In this document: positions 35,738-43,998 of the stretch, piece by piece
Layout: each line of letters opens with the position of its first letter
How positions within the stretch are numbered: position 1 is the stretch's first letter
Assembly (NCBI RefSeq): GCF_019278525.1
Contig: NZ_CP058986.1
Coordinates: forward strand, 2,576,001 to 2,640,000
DNA: 64,000 bases
Origin: Polaribacter sp. HaHaR_3_91
GTDB lineage: Bacteria > Bacteroidota > Bacteroidia > Flavobacteriales > Flavobacteriaceae
Reading direction: 5' to 3'
Translations under genes and position numbers: made by a program
The notes under the pieces: model-generated
Database searches by the model: none
Seen by the model: the letters and a program-made list of their open reading frames with translations, nothing else
Told to the model about the DNA's origin: nothing

Positions 35738-36721
35738 ATGAAAAATTTAGAAGTAGGAATTATAGGAGGAGCTGGTTATACTGCTGGTGAATTAATTAGA
35801 TTATTGTTGAATCATCCAAAGACAAATATCAATTTTGTATACAGTACTTCTAACGCTGGTAACAAATTGTATAAAGTGCATCAAGATTTAATTGGTGATA
35901 CAGACATCAGTTTTACAAGTGAAATAAATGCTGATGTAGATGTTTTATTTTTATGCTTAGGTCATGGAAACTCAACTTCATTTTTACAAAAAAACAGCTT
36001 TTCTGATAACACGAAAATTATTGATTTAAGTAATGATTTTAGATTACTTGCTGATAAGAATTTTGAAGGTAAAGATTTTGTGTACGGTTTACCAGAATTA
36101 GATAAAGAAAGTATAAAAACAGCAAAATACATTGCAAATCCTGGTTGTTTTGCCACTGCAATACAATTGGCTATTTTACCTTTAGCAGCAAATGGTTTGT
36201 TAAAAGATGATGTGCATATTAATGCAGTAACAGGTGCAACTGGAGCAGGAACGTCATTATCTGCAACGACACATTTTACATGGAGAGATAATAACTTTTC
36301 TCATTATAAAGCATTTAATCATCAACATTTAGGAGAGTACAACCAAACTGTAAACCAACTACAACCTAGTTTTAATTCTGAAATTAATTTTATGCCAAAT
36401 CGTGGTGATTTTTCTAGAGGAATTTTTGCAACTACGTATACAAAGTTCGATGGTTCTCTTAAAGAAGCAACAGAAATTTATAAGGCGTATTATAAAGATG
36501 CTGCTTTTACCTTTGTTTCTGATGAAAGCATTTTTATGAAACAAGTTGTAAACACCAACAAGTGTTTAGTACAGTTAGAAAAACACGGCAATAAGTTGTT
36601 AATTACAACCACTATTGATAATTTATTAAAAGGCGCTTCTGGTGCTGCAATTCAGAATTTAAACTTAATGCATGGTTTTGAAGAAACCCTAGGTTTAAAT
36701 TTAAAAGCAAATTACTTCTAG
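35738..36721 (+). CDS. argC: N-acyl-gamma-glutamyl-phosphate reductase
   Basis: ArgC reduces N-acyl-glutamyl phosphate to the semialdehyde with NADPH. N-terminal Rossmann motif GIIGGAGYTAGEL; catalytic Cys in IANPGCFATAIQLA; GLPELDKE. Length 327 residues is normal. Enzymes of this family do not reveal the acyl group used. Confidence 0.95.
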   Translation: MKNLEVGIIGGAGYTAGELIRLLLNHPKTNINFVYSTSNAGNKLYKVHQDLIGDTDISFTSEINADVDVLFLCLGHGNSTSFLQKNSFSDNTKIIDLSNDFRLLADKNFEGKDFVYGLPELDKESIKTAKYIANPGCFATAIQLAILPLAANGLLKDDVHINAVTGATGAGTSLSATTHFTWRDNNFSHYKAFNHQHLGEYNQTVNQLQPSFNSEINFMPNRGDFSRGIFATTYTKFDGSLKEATEIYKAYYKDAAFTFVSDESIFMKQVVNTNKCLVQLEKHGNKLLITTTIDNLLKGASGAAIQNLNLMHGFEETLGLNLKANYF

Positions 36722-36740
36722 TAGTAAGTAACTCGAGTTA

Positions 36741-36848
36741 GCGATTGAAACTTTTCGGCTACGCTCAAGACAGGCTCCATCCTTTTTTGGTGTCGGTTTA
36801 AAAAAATTTGTATCGAGAACAAAATAAGATATAGTGTAAAGCGCAACC
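36741..36848 (+). repeat. Structured dispersed repeat, copy 2, between argC and proC
   Basis: Begins GCGATTGAAA and ends AAGATATAGTGTAAAGCGCAACC, as copy 1. Here the left arm is interrupted by CGGCTACGCTCAAGACAGG (36756-36774), a second repeat type; CATCCTTTTTT continues afterwards (36778-36788). Confidence 0.7.
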
Positions 36849-36875
36849 TTTAGGGAACGTAAAAAAATATTAATT

Positions 36876-37667
36876 ATGAAAGCAGCAATTATTGGAGCAG
36901 GAAGTTTAGGACAGTCTATTGCCAAAGGTTTATTAAAAAACAAAGTGGTAAGTTCTTTGTATTTAACAAAACGAAATACAAGTTCAATAGCAAGTTTTAA
37001 CACTTATAATGAAGTAGTTTTAACTTCGGATAATGAAGAAGCTGTTAAAAATTCTGACATTTTAATATTTGCCGTTCAACCAAGACATTTAGATAAAATT
37101 TTAAAAGATTTAAAATCTCTTTTAACAGAAAATCATGTTATAATTACAGTAATTACAGGTTTTTCTATAGAAAAAATAGAGGCTATTATTGGAGTCGATA
37201 AATTTATTATTCGTTCTATGCCAAATACTGCAGCTGCTGTTGGTCAGTCTATGACATGCCTTTCGCCAAATACAAAAGGAAAAGAAAAAGTGGAATTAGC
37301 CAAAACTATTTTTAATAGCTTAGGTCAGTCTATGGAAATTCCGGAAGAACAATTACAAGCCGCAACAGTAATTTGTGCAAGCGGAATTGCTTTTTGGATG
37401 CGCTTAATTCGTGCCACTACACAAGGCGCAATTCAGTTAGGTTTTGAAGCCGATGAAGCCCATAAATTAGCCATGCAAACATGTTTTGGTGCGGCTAGTT
37501 TATTAAAAGAATCAGGCAATCATCCAGAAGCAGAAATAGACAGAGTTACCACTCCTGGTGGTTGTACAATAGAAGGGTTAAACGAAATGGAACACCAAGG
37601 TTTAAGCTCTTCTTTAATTAAAGGGATCAATAAATCTTTCGATAAAATTAACCAAATTAAAAACTAA
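36876..37667 (+). CDS. proC: Pyrroline-5-carboxylate reductase
   Basis: ProC makes proline from pyrroline-5-carboxylate with NAD(P)H. N-terminal GAGSLGQSIAKGL, FAVQPRHLDKIL, and the C-terminal signature EIDRVTTPGGCTIEGLNEME. Length 263 residues is standard. Its position within the arginine genes links proline and arginine synthesis, which share glutamate. Confidence 0.96.
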   Translation: MKAAIIGAGSLGQSIAKGLLKNKVVSSLYLTKRNTSSIASFNTYNEVVLTSDNEEAVKNSDILIFAVQPRHLDKILKDLKSLLTENHVIITVITGFSIEKIEAIIGVDKFIIRSMPNTAAAVGQSMTCLSPNTKGKEKVELAKTIFNSLGQSMEIPEEQLQAATVICASGIAFWMRLIRATTQGAIQLGFEADEAHKLAMQTCFGAASLLKESGNHPEAEIDRVTTPGGCTIEGLNEMEHQGLSSSLIKGINKSFDKINQIKN

Positions 37668-37706
37668 TCAACGGGTGTAAACCCATTGCTACTAAAAACT
37701 ATCATT

Positions 37707-38837
37707 ATGCCATTATTTAACGTTTATCCTCTGTACAATGTTACTCCTGTAAAAGCTAAAGGAGTTTATGTTTATGACGAAAACAAAACAGAATATTTAG
37801 ATTTATATGGCGGACATGCTGTAATTTCTATAGGTCATGCACATCCTAAATACGTAAAAGCGATAACCAGTCAGGTTGAAAAACTAGGTTTTTATTCGAA
37901 TGCTATTCAGAATCCTTTACAAGTTCAATTAGCCGATAAATTAGAAGCCCTTTCTGGCTGCAAAGACTACGAATTATTTTTATGTAATTCTGGTGCTGAA
38001 GCAAATGAAAATGCCCTAAAATTAGCTTCTTTTAAAACCGGAGAATTTAGAGTTATTGCGTTTAAAAATGGTTTTCATGGTAGAACTTCTGCTGCGGTTG
38101 CTGCAACCGATAATAAAAATATTATTGCACCAATTAACGCGCAACAAAAGGTTACTATTTTAGAATTAAATGATATTGACGCTGTAAAAACAGAACTAGA
38201 AAAAGGTGATGTTTGTGCGGTTATCGTTGAATTTATTCAGGGAGTTGGTGGTTTAGATCAAGCAACTAGTGAGTTTTTCGAACAAGTAGATGTACTTTGT
38301 AAAGCAAATAACACCTTTTTTATTGCCGATGAAGTGCAGTCTGGTTACGGTAGGTCTGGTAAATTCTTTGCTTTTCAGCATTATAATGTAACTCCCGATG
38401 TTATTTCGATAGCAAAAGGAATGGGAAATGGTTTCCCGATTGGGGGAATTTTAATTCACCCAAATGTTGAAGCTAAATTCGGAATGTTAGGGACTACTTT
38501 TGGAGGAAATCATTTGGCTTGTGCTGCTGGTTTATCTGTTTTAAAAGTAATTGAAGAGGAAAACCTAATAGATAATGTAAATGAAATGTCTTGCTATTTC
38601 ATAAAAATTGCAAAGACAATTCCACAAATAAAGAATATAAAAGGTAAAGGATTAATGCTTGGTTTAGAATTCGATTTTGAAGTTGGAGATTTACGTAAGA
38701 AGCTAATTTATGACTATCATATTTTTACAGGTGGTGCGATGAATAAAAACCTTTTAAGAATTTTACCTCCATTAACACTAAAGAAAGAGCATATCAATCA
38801 GTTTTTTGAAGCTTTGGTTGATGCTTTAGGAGAATAA
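37707..38837 (+). CDS. argD: Acyl-ornithine aminotransferase (class III PLP)
   Basis: A PLP aminotransferase; the frame extends to a TTG at 37686 but the ATG at 37707 (MPLFNVYPLYNVTPVKAKG) fits the family. Motifs: GGHAVISIGHAHPKYVKA, NSGAEANENALKLA, VEFIQGVGG, FIADEVQSGYGRSG and the PLP lysine in ISIAKGMGNGFPIGG. 376 residues. The upstream gap carries a small hairpin (GGGTGTAAACCC). By context it acts on the N-acyl-glutamate semialdehyde; an ornithine aminotransferase role is less likely. Confidence 0.92.
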   Translation: MPLFNVYPLYNVTPVKAKGVYVYDENKTEYLDLYGGHAVISIGHAHPKYVKAITSQVEKLGFYSNAIQNPLQVQLADKLEALSGCKDYELFLCNSGAEANENALKLASFKTGEFRVIAFKNGFHGRTSAAVAATDNKNIIAPINAQQKVTILELNDIDAVKTELEKGDVCAVIVEFIQGVGGLDQATSEFFEQVDVLCKANNTFFIADEVQSGYGRSGKFFAFQHYNVTPDVISIAKGMGNGFPIGGILIHPNVEAKFGMLGTTFGGNHLACAAGLSVLKVIEEENLIDNVNEMSCYFIKIAKTIPQIKNIKGKGLMLGLEFDFEVGDLRKKLIYDYHIFTGGAMNKNLLRILPPLTLKKEHINQFFEALVDALGE

Positions 38838-38914
38838 TTTGCTCCCGTAAAGTCGCAAAGATTTTTACTTAAACTAATACTAGAAACTGCAACTGATTAC
38901 TATAAACTTAAACT

Positions 38915-40111
38915 ATGAATACGTTATTATCAATTGAAATTAGAAATGCTGTTTTACTTACAATGGCAGAACTTCTTGATAAAGAAAGAGAAGCTATTAT
39001 TTGTATCAACAAAAAAGATTTAGAATCTTATAAAGGAGATGATATTTCTATGTTCGATCGTTTAAAAGCGGATGATAAAAAAGTGGATGAAATGATTGCT
39101 GCTGCAAAACATTTAGCTTCACAAGAAGATCCGGTTGGTGTAGAGCGTTTTAGTTTTAAGCATGATAACGGAATGCAAGTCTATAATAAAACGGCTTCTT
39201 TTGGAACGATTCTTATTATTTATGAATCGAGACCAGATGTTACTGTAGAAGCTGCAGGAATTGCTTTTAAATCTGGAAATAAAATATTATTAAAAGGTGG
39301 TAAAGAATCTTTAAATTCTAACTTAAAAATTGTTGAATTATGGCATCAGGCTTTAAAAAAGCACAATGCTTCTACAGATTGGGTAGAATATTTACAATTT
39401 AACAGAACAGAAACACAAGCTTTTTTAGAAAAACCAACACAAAAGGTAGATTTAATTGTTCCTCGTGGTGGCGAACGTTTAATTGCTTTTGTAAAAAAAC
39501 ACGCTACGTGTCCTGTTATAATTAGCGGACGAGGAAACAACTTTGTGTATGTAAGTAATGATGCTGATTTAGATATTGCAATTGATGTGATCATCAACGG
39601 AAAATCAAAAATATCTGCTTGTAATGCTGTTGATAAAGTATTAATTGATGCTAATCTTACTAATAAAGAAGTATTCATCAATAAATTAATATCAAAATTA
39701 AACGAATCTAAAATTAAAGTTCTAGGTGATGAAACTGTAGCTAAAAACCATCAATTAAATCAGATTTCATCAAACGAAGTTTGGTACGAAGAGTTTTTAG
39801 ATTATAAAATTGTAATTGGTGAAATAGCTTCAAATACTGACGCTATTGCAATGATTAACAAATATGCTGGCGGACATTCATCAGCAATTATTACTAAAGA
39901 AATTAAGAAAGCTAAAGTATTTATGGAAAACGTAGATACCGCAGTTGTCTATCATAACGCTTCTACTCGTTTTACAGATGGTGGTCAATTAGGTTTGGGT
40001 GGCGAATTAGCAATTAGTACAGACAAATTACACCAACGTGGGCCAATCGGTTTACAGCATTTGGTAACCAATAAATGGTACGTTCATGGAAATGGACAGG
40101 TGAGAAGTTAA
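38915..40111 (+). CDS. proA: Glutamate-5-semialdehyde dehydrogenase
   Basis: ProA reduces glutamyl-5-phosphate to the semialdehyde for proline synthesis. It has IIYESRPDVTVEAAGIAFKSGN, GRGNNFVYV and the nucleophile Cys in SKISACNAVDKVLID, with FTDGGQLGLGGELAISTDKLHQRGP at the end. 398 residues, normal. The 77-base gap before it holds a fragment (GTAAAGTCGCAAAG) like other flavobacterial repeats but no clear stem. Confidence 0.96.
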   Translation: MNTLLSIEIRNAVLLTMAELLDKEREAIICINKKDLESYKGDDISMFDRLKADDKKVDEMIAAAKHLASQEDPVGVERFSFKHDNGMQVYNKTASFGTILIIYESRPDVTVEAAGIAFKSGNKILLKGGKESLNSNLKIVELWHQALKKHNASTDWVEYLQFNRTETQAFLEKPTQKVDLIVPRGGERLIAFVKKHATCPVIISGRGNNFVYVSNDADLDIAIDVIINGKSKISACNAVDKVLIDANLTNKEVFINKLISKLNESKIKVLGDETVAKNHQLNQISSNEVWYEEFLDYKIVIGEIASNTDAIAMINKYAGGHSSAIITKEIKKAKVFMENVDTAVVYHNASTRFTDGGQLGLGGELAISTDKLHQRGPIGLQHLVTNKWYVHGNGQVRS

Positions 40112-40163
40112 AAATTTTAGTTGGCAGTTTACAATCACAGTAAACAGTTGAAAATTAAACACA

Positions 40164-40928
40164 ATGCAAAAAAAGAAACGTATTTTATTAAAAATAGGCT
40201 CTAACACGCTTACCAAAGAAACGGATAATATTTCTAGAGGAAAAATTGAAGATATTGCGAATCAGATTGCAAAATTACAAGATACTTGTGAGTTTATTAT
40301 AGTAAGTTCTGGAGCAATTGCCGTTGCAAAACAGTTTGTAAAACTAGAAAGTAAACATGAAGAAGTTTTTGTAAAACAAGCTTTGGCTTCTATTGGTCAG
40401 CCACATTTAATTAGAATCTATCAAGAAATTTTTAGAGAATACGGTTTATTGAGTTCTCAATGCCTTCTCTCCTATTCAGATTTTGAAAAACAACAAAGTA
40501 AAACCAATATTGTAAACACTATTAATGTGTTGGTAAACAACAACTACATTCCTATTATTAACGAAAATGATACGGTTGCAACCGATGAAATTCAGTTTGG
40601 TGATAATGATAAACTAGCAGCTTTAACAGCTACTTTATTACATGTAGATTTACTAATTATTGCCACAAATACCAATGGAATTTACACCAAAGAGTCTTTT
40701 AAAAACAACGCACCAGAAACTATTTTGGTTGTTGAAGATTTTGACCATTTAAAGGATGAAGTTGTAAATTCTAAATCATCCCACGGAAGTGGCGGAATGG
40801 CTTCTAAAGTTGAAGCAGCAGAACTTGCAAAAAACGCAAACATAGAAACTTGGATTGTAAACGGTTTAGAAGACAATTTTATGACCAATGCCATGAATAA
40901 TACAGTACCATTTACAAAAATAAAATAA
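40164..40928 (+). CDS. proB: Glutamate 5-kinase, without PUA domain
   Basis: ProB phosphorylates glutamate with ATP. Amino-acid-kinase fold: RILLKIGSNTL, SSGAIAVAK, NENDTVATDEIQFGDNDKLAAL and the GSGGMASKVEAAELAKNANIETWIVNG region. Length 254 residues: the C-terminal PUA domain present in E. coli (367 residues) is absent, as in several Bacteroidetes. The gap before it has a short hairpin (TTTACaatcacaGTAAA). Confidence 0.94.
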   Translation: MQKKKRILLKIGSNTLTKETDNISRGKIEDIANQIAKLQDTCEFIIVSSGAIAVAKQFVKLESKHEEVFVKQALASIGQPHLIRIYQEIFREYGLLSSQCLLSYSDFEKQQSKTNIVNTINVLVNNNYIPIINENDTVATDEIQFGDNDKLAALTATLLHVDLLIIATNTNGIYTKESFKNNAPETILVVEDFDHLKDEVVNSKSSHGSGGMASKVEAAELAKNANIETWIVNGLEDNFMTNAMNNTVPFTKIK

Positions 40929-40930
40929 TT

Positions 40931-40960
40931 TACCTAAAAGGTTTTAAAACCTTTTAGGTA
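40931..40960. repeat. Perfect 30-bp palindrome between proB and argF'
   Basis: TACCTAAAAGGTTTT is immediately followed by its exact reverse complement. A second small stem CCTATA / TATAGG follows (40974-40979 / 40992-40997). It could be an mRNA processing or attenuating hairpin, or a dispersed repeat. Confidence 0.8.
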
Positions 40961-41019
40961 TCATAAAAGAAGGCCTATAAAATTTAAAATCTATAGGATC
41001 TGATAAAAAAAAGTAAAAA

Positions 41020-41958
41020 ATGAAACATTACACATCCATTAACGACATAGACAATATCAATTCTTGGATTGAAGAAGCAAAAACAATTAAAGCAAACCCT
41101 CTAAAGAACATTGAGTTAGGAAGAAACAAAACATTAGGTTTGTTATTTTTCAACTCTAGCTTGCGTACACGTTTAAGTACACAAAAAGCAGCTTTAAATT
41201 TAGGCATGGATCCTATTGTAATGAATGTTTCTGGGGATGCCTGGGGAATTGAGTTTGGCGATGGAACAGTAATGAATGGAAACACTGCAGAACATATTAA
41301 AGAAGCTGCCGCTGTAGTATCTCAATATTGCGATATTATTGCTGTAAGAGCTTTTCCTACCTTAACGGATAAAGAACTAGACGAATCAGAACAGATATTA
41401 AATTCATTTGTAGAATTTGCTTCAGTACCAGTTATAAGCATGGAAAGTGCTACTGGTCATCCTTTGCAAGGTTTAACAGACGCAATTACTATTTCTGAAA
41501 ACACTACAAAAAAGAAACCAAAAATAGTGTTAAGTTGGGCTCCACACGTAAAGGCTTTGCCACACGCTGTTGCTAATAGCTTTACACAAGCAATGCAAAA
41601 AATGGATATCGAATTTGTAATTGCAAACCCTGAAGGTTATAATTTAAGTTCAGAAATAACAAAGGACACTCCTATTTATCATAATCAGGAAGAAGCTTTT
41701 AAAGATGCAGATTTTATCTATACAAAGAACTGGAGTTCTTACGATGACTACGGAAAAATATTAAAAACAGATTTAGATTGGATGATTACCAAAGAAAAAA
41801 TTGGTGAAGCAAAATTTATGCACTGTTTACCTGTTAGAAGAAATGTTGTAGTAGAAGATGCTATTTTAGATTCTGACAGTTCATTAGTTATTGAACAAGC
41901 AAATAACAGAACATACGCTGCTCAATTGGTATTAAAGAAGATATTAGAAAACAACTAA
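41020..41958 (+). CDS. N-acyl-L-ornithine transcarbamylase, probably N-succinyl-specific
   Basis: This 312-residue enzyme carbamylates an N-acyl-ornithine. Carbamoyl-phosphate motif FNSSLRTRLSTQKAALNLG; C-terminal FMHCLPVRRNVVVED. It is not a normal ornithine transcarbamylase: the sequence DGTVMNGNTAEHI aligns with GTVMDGDTEEHI of Xanthomonas N-acetylornithine transcarbamylase and GVIMDGDKPEHL of the Bacteroides fragilis N-succinyl enzyme. The specificity residue (Glu92 / Pro90) is Ala90 here, which suggests succinyl-ornithine. The family is often called argF'. Confidence 0.9.
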   Translation: MKHYTSINDIDNINSWIEEAKTIKANPLKNIELGRNKTLGLLFFNSSLRTRLSTQKAALNLGMDPIVMNVSGDAWGIEFGDGTVMNGNTAEHIKEAAAVVSQYCDIIAVRAFPTLTDKELDESEQILNSFVEFASVPVISMESATGHPLQGLTDAITISENTTKKKPKIVLSWAPHVKALPHAVANSFTQAMQKMDIEFVIANPEGYNLSSEITKDTPIYHNQEEAFKDADFIYTKNWSSYDDYGKILKTDLDWMITKEKIGEAKFMHCLPVRRNVVVEDAILDSDSSLVIEQANNRTYAAQLVLKKILENN

Positions 41959-41959
41959 C

Positions 41960-42030
41960 GTCATTGCGAGGCACGAAGTAATCTGTCTATTTAATTAAGA
42001 GATTGCTTCGTCATTCTTCCTCGCAATGAC
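41960..42030. repeat. GTCATTGCGAGG palindromic repeat, copy A
   Basis: GTCATTGCGAGG (41960-41971) pairs with CCTCGCAATGAC (42019-42030), and CGAAGTAATCT (41974-41984) pairs with AGATTGCTTCG (42000-42010) with one G-U. The gap between argF' and argB is almost wholly this element, which also occurs between argE and argH. Confidence 0.85.
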
Positions 42031-42045
42031 AGATACTTAACAAAA

Positions 42046-42822
42046 ATGGAAAAACTATCAATCATAAAAATTGGAGGAAACATCATTGAAGATGAAACTT
42101 CTTTAAATGCTTTTCTAAAATTATTTTCTAACTTAGACGGATACAAAATTTTGGTCCACGGAGGAGGAAAACGTGCCACTCATATTGCTTCTAAATTAGG
42201 TATCGAATCTAAAATGGTAAATGGTAGACGTATTACAGATGCAGAAACGCTGGAAGTAATCACCATGGTTTATGGTGGCTTGGTCAATAAAAATATTGTA
42301 GCTAAATTACAAGCATTGCAAGTTGATGCTATTGGTTTAACAGGAGCTGATATTAACAGTATTAAATCAGAAAAAAGACCTGTTAAGAATGTCGATTTTG
42401 GTTTTGTAGGTGATGTAAAACAAGTGGCTTCTAATTCTATTGATAAATTAATTAAAGCTAATTTTACACCTGTTTTTTGTGCAATTACACACGACGGAAA
42501 CGGACAATTATTAAATACCAATGCAGATACAATTGCGAGTACCATTGCAGTTGGTATGAGTGAAATCTACGAAACATCTATTTATTATTGCTTTGAATTA
42601 AATGGTGTTTTAAAAGATTTTAATGATAAAAATTCTGTGGTAAAAAAAATCGATACAGATACATATAAAGAATTATTAGACGCTAAAATTATTACAGACG
42701 GAATGATTCCAAAAATAGACAACTGTTTTGATGCTTTAGATAATGGAGTTTCAAAAGTACATATTGGAAATACATCTATGCTAACAAAAGAAAACGATAA
42801 TTTTACCACAATAACATTATAA
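42046..42822 (+). CDS. argB: N-acyl-glutamate kinase
   Basis: ArgB phosphorylates N-acyl-glutamate. Amino-acid-kinase motifs: SIIKIGGNIIEDE, LVHGGGKRATHIASKLG, NADTIASTIAVGM and a C-terminal GMIPKIDNCFDALDNGVSKVHIG. 258 residues, normal; an N-terminal arginine-sensing helix is absent, so simple feedback inhibition by arginine is less likely. The argE gene follows after 3 bases. Confidence 0.94.
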   Translation: MEKLSIIKIGGNIIEDETSLNAFLKLFSNLDGYKILVHGGGKRATHIASKLGIESKMVNGRRITDAETLEVITMVYGGLVNKNIVAKLQALQVDAIGLTGADINSIKSEKRPVKNVDFGFVGDVKQVASNSIDKLIKANFTPVFCAITHDGNGQLLNTNADTIASTIAVGMSEIYETSIYYCFELNGVLKDFNDKNSVVKKIDTDTYKELLDAKIITDGMIPKIDNCFDALDNGVSKVHIGNTSMLTKENDNFTTITL

Positions 42823-42825
42823 AAA

Positions 42826-43893
42826 ATGAATATTGAAAAATTAACAGAAAAGGCTATTTCTCTTTTAAAGAACTTGATTGAAACACAATCATTTTCTCAA
42901 GAAGAAGAAAATACAGCAAAATTGATAGAAGGTTGGTTTATAGAAAATAAAATACCTTTTAAAAGAACAAAAAATAATATTTGGGCAACCAACAAATATT
43001 TTGATGACAGCAAACCAACCTTATTGTTAAATTCCCATCACGATACCGTACATCCAAATTCAGCATACACCAATGATCCTTTAAAAGCCATTGTAAAAGA
43101 TGGTAAATTATATGGGTTAGGTTCTAATGATGCGGGTGGTTGTTTGGTTTCTTTAATGGCTACATTCACTAATTTTTATGCACAAGAAAACCTAAAATAC
43201 AATTTGGTAATTGTAGCTTCTGCAGAAGAAGAAAATAGTGGTCCTAATGGACTAAATAGTATGTTATCTATTATTCCACATATTGATGTAGCAATTGTTG
43301 GTGAACCTACTTTAATGAATTTAGCGGTTGCAGAAAAAGGTTTAGTTGTTTTTGATGCTGTTGTAGAAGGAACTCCGAGTCATGCTGCACACCCAAATAA
43401 TAACAACTCTATTTACAATACTATTGAAGTATTACAATGGTTTAAAGATTTTAAGTTCGAGAAACCTTCTGTGGCTTTAGGTGATGTAAAAATGACCGTT
43501 ACACAAATTTCTGCAGGTTCTCAACACAATGTTGTGCCAGCACATGTAGATTTAGTAGTAGATGTACGTGTAAATGATGCGTATTCGAATAAAGAAATTA
43601 ATGAAATATTACAAGAAAAAGCACCTTGTACTACAATTACACCAAGAAGTTTACGATTAAACTCCTCTTGCATTTCTACAAATCATGACTTGGTAAAAGC
43701 AGGAATTGCGATGGGAAGAGAAACTTACGGTTCTCCTACGCTATCCGACCAATCTGTGTTAACTTGCCAATCCTTAAAGTTAGGACCTGGAGACAGTACT
43801 CGTTCTCATTCTGCCAATGAATTTATTTATCTTGCAGAAATTGAAGAAGGAATTCAAATTTATGTAGAATTGCTGAATAGAGTAATTGTTTAA
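42826..43893 (+). CDS. argE: N-acyl-ornithine/citrulline deacylase, M20 family
   Basis: A 355-residue M20 metallopeptidase that would remove the acyl group from the transcarbamylated intermediate. Metal ligands: NSHHDTVHP, GLGSNDAGG, AEEENSG, and the late His in PGDSTRSHSANEF. In organisms with acyl-ornithine transcarbamylase, the substrate is N-acyl-citrulline rather than N-acyl-ornithine. The acyl group (acetyl or succinyl) follows from the argF' inference. Confidence 0.92.
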   Translation: MNIEKLTEKAISLLKNLIETQSFSQEEENTAKLIEGWFIENKIPFKRTKNNIWATNKYFDDSKPTLLLNSHHDTVHPNSAYTNDPLKAIVKDGKLYGLGSNDAGGCLVSLMATFTNFYAQENLKYNLVIVASAEEENSGPNGLNSMLSIIPHIDVAIVGEPTLMNLAVAEKGLVVFDAVVEGTPSHAAHPNNNNSIYNTIEVLQWFKDFKFEKPSVALGDVKMTVTQISAGSQHNVVPAHVDLVVDVRVNDAYSNKEINEILQEKAPCTTITPRSLRLNSSCISTNHDLVKAGIAMGRETYGSPTLSDQSVLTCQSLKLGPGDSTRSHSANEFIYLAEIEEGIQIYVELLNRVIV

Positions 43894-43911
43894 AAAGTAA
43901 TATAACAAAAC

Positions 43912-43982
43912 GTCAAAACGAGGAAGTATCACAAAGTTATCTCTCAATTAATAAAGAGATTGCTTCGTACCTCGCAATGACA
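43912..43982. repeat. GTCATTGCGAGG-type palindromic repeat, copy B
   Basis: The right arm (AGAGATTGCTTCGTACCTCGCAATGAC, 43956-43982) is nearly as in copy A. The left arm CGTCAAAACGAGGAAG is degenerate. It fills most of the argE-argH gap. Confidence 0.7.
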
Positions 43983-43998
43983 ACAAAATATAAAAAAT

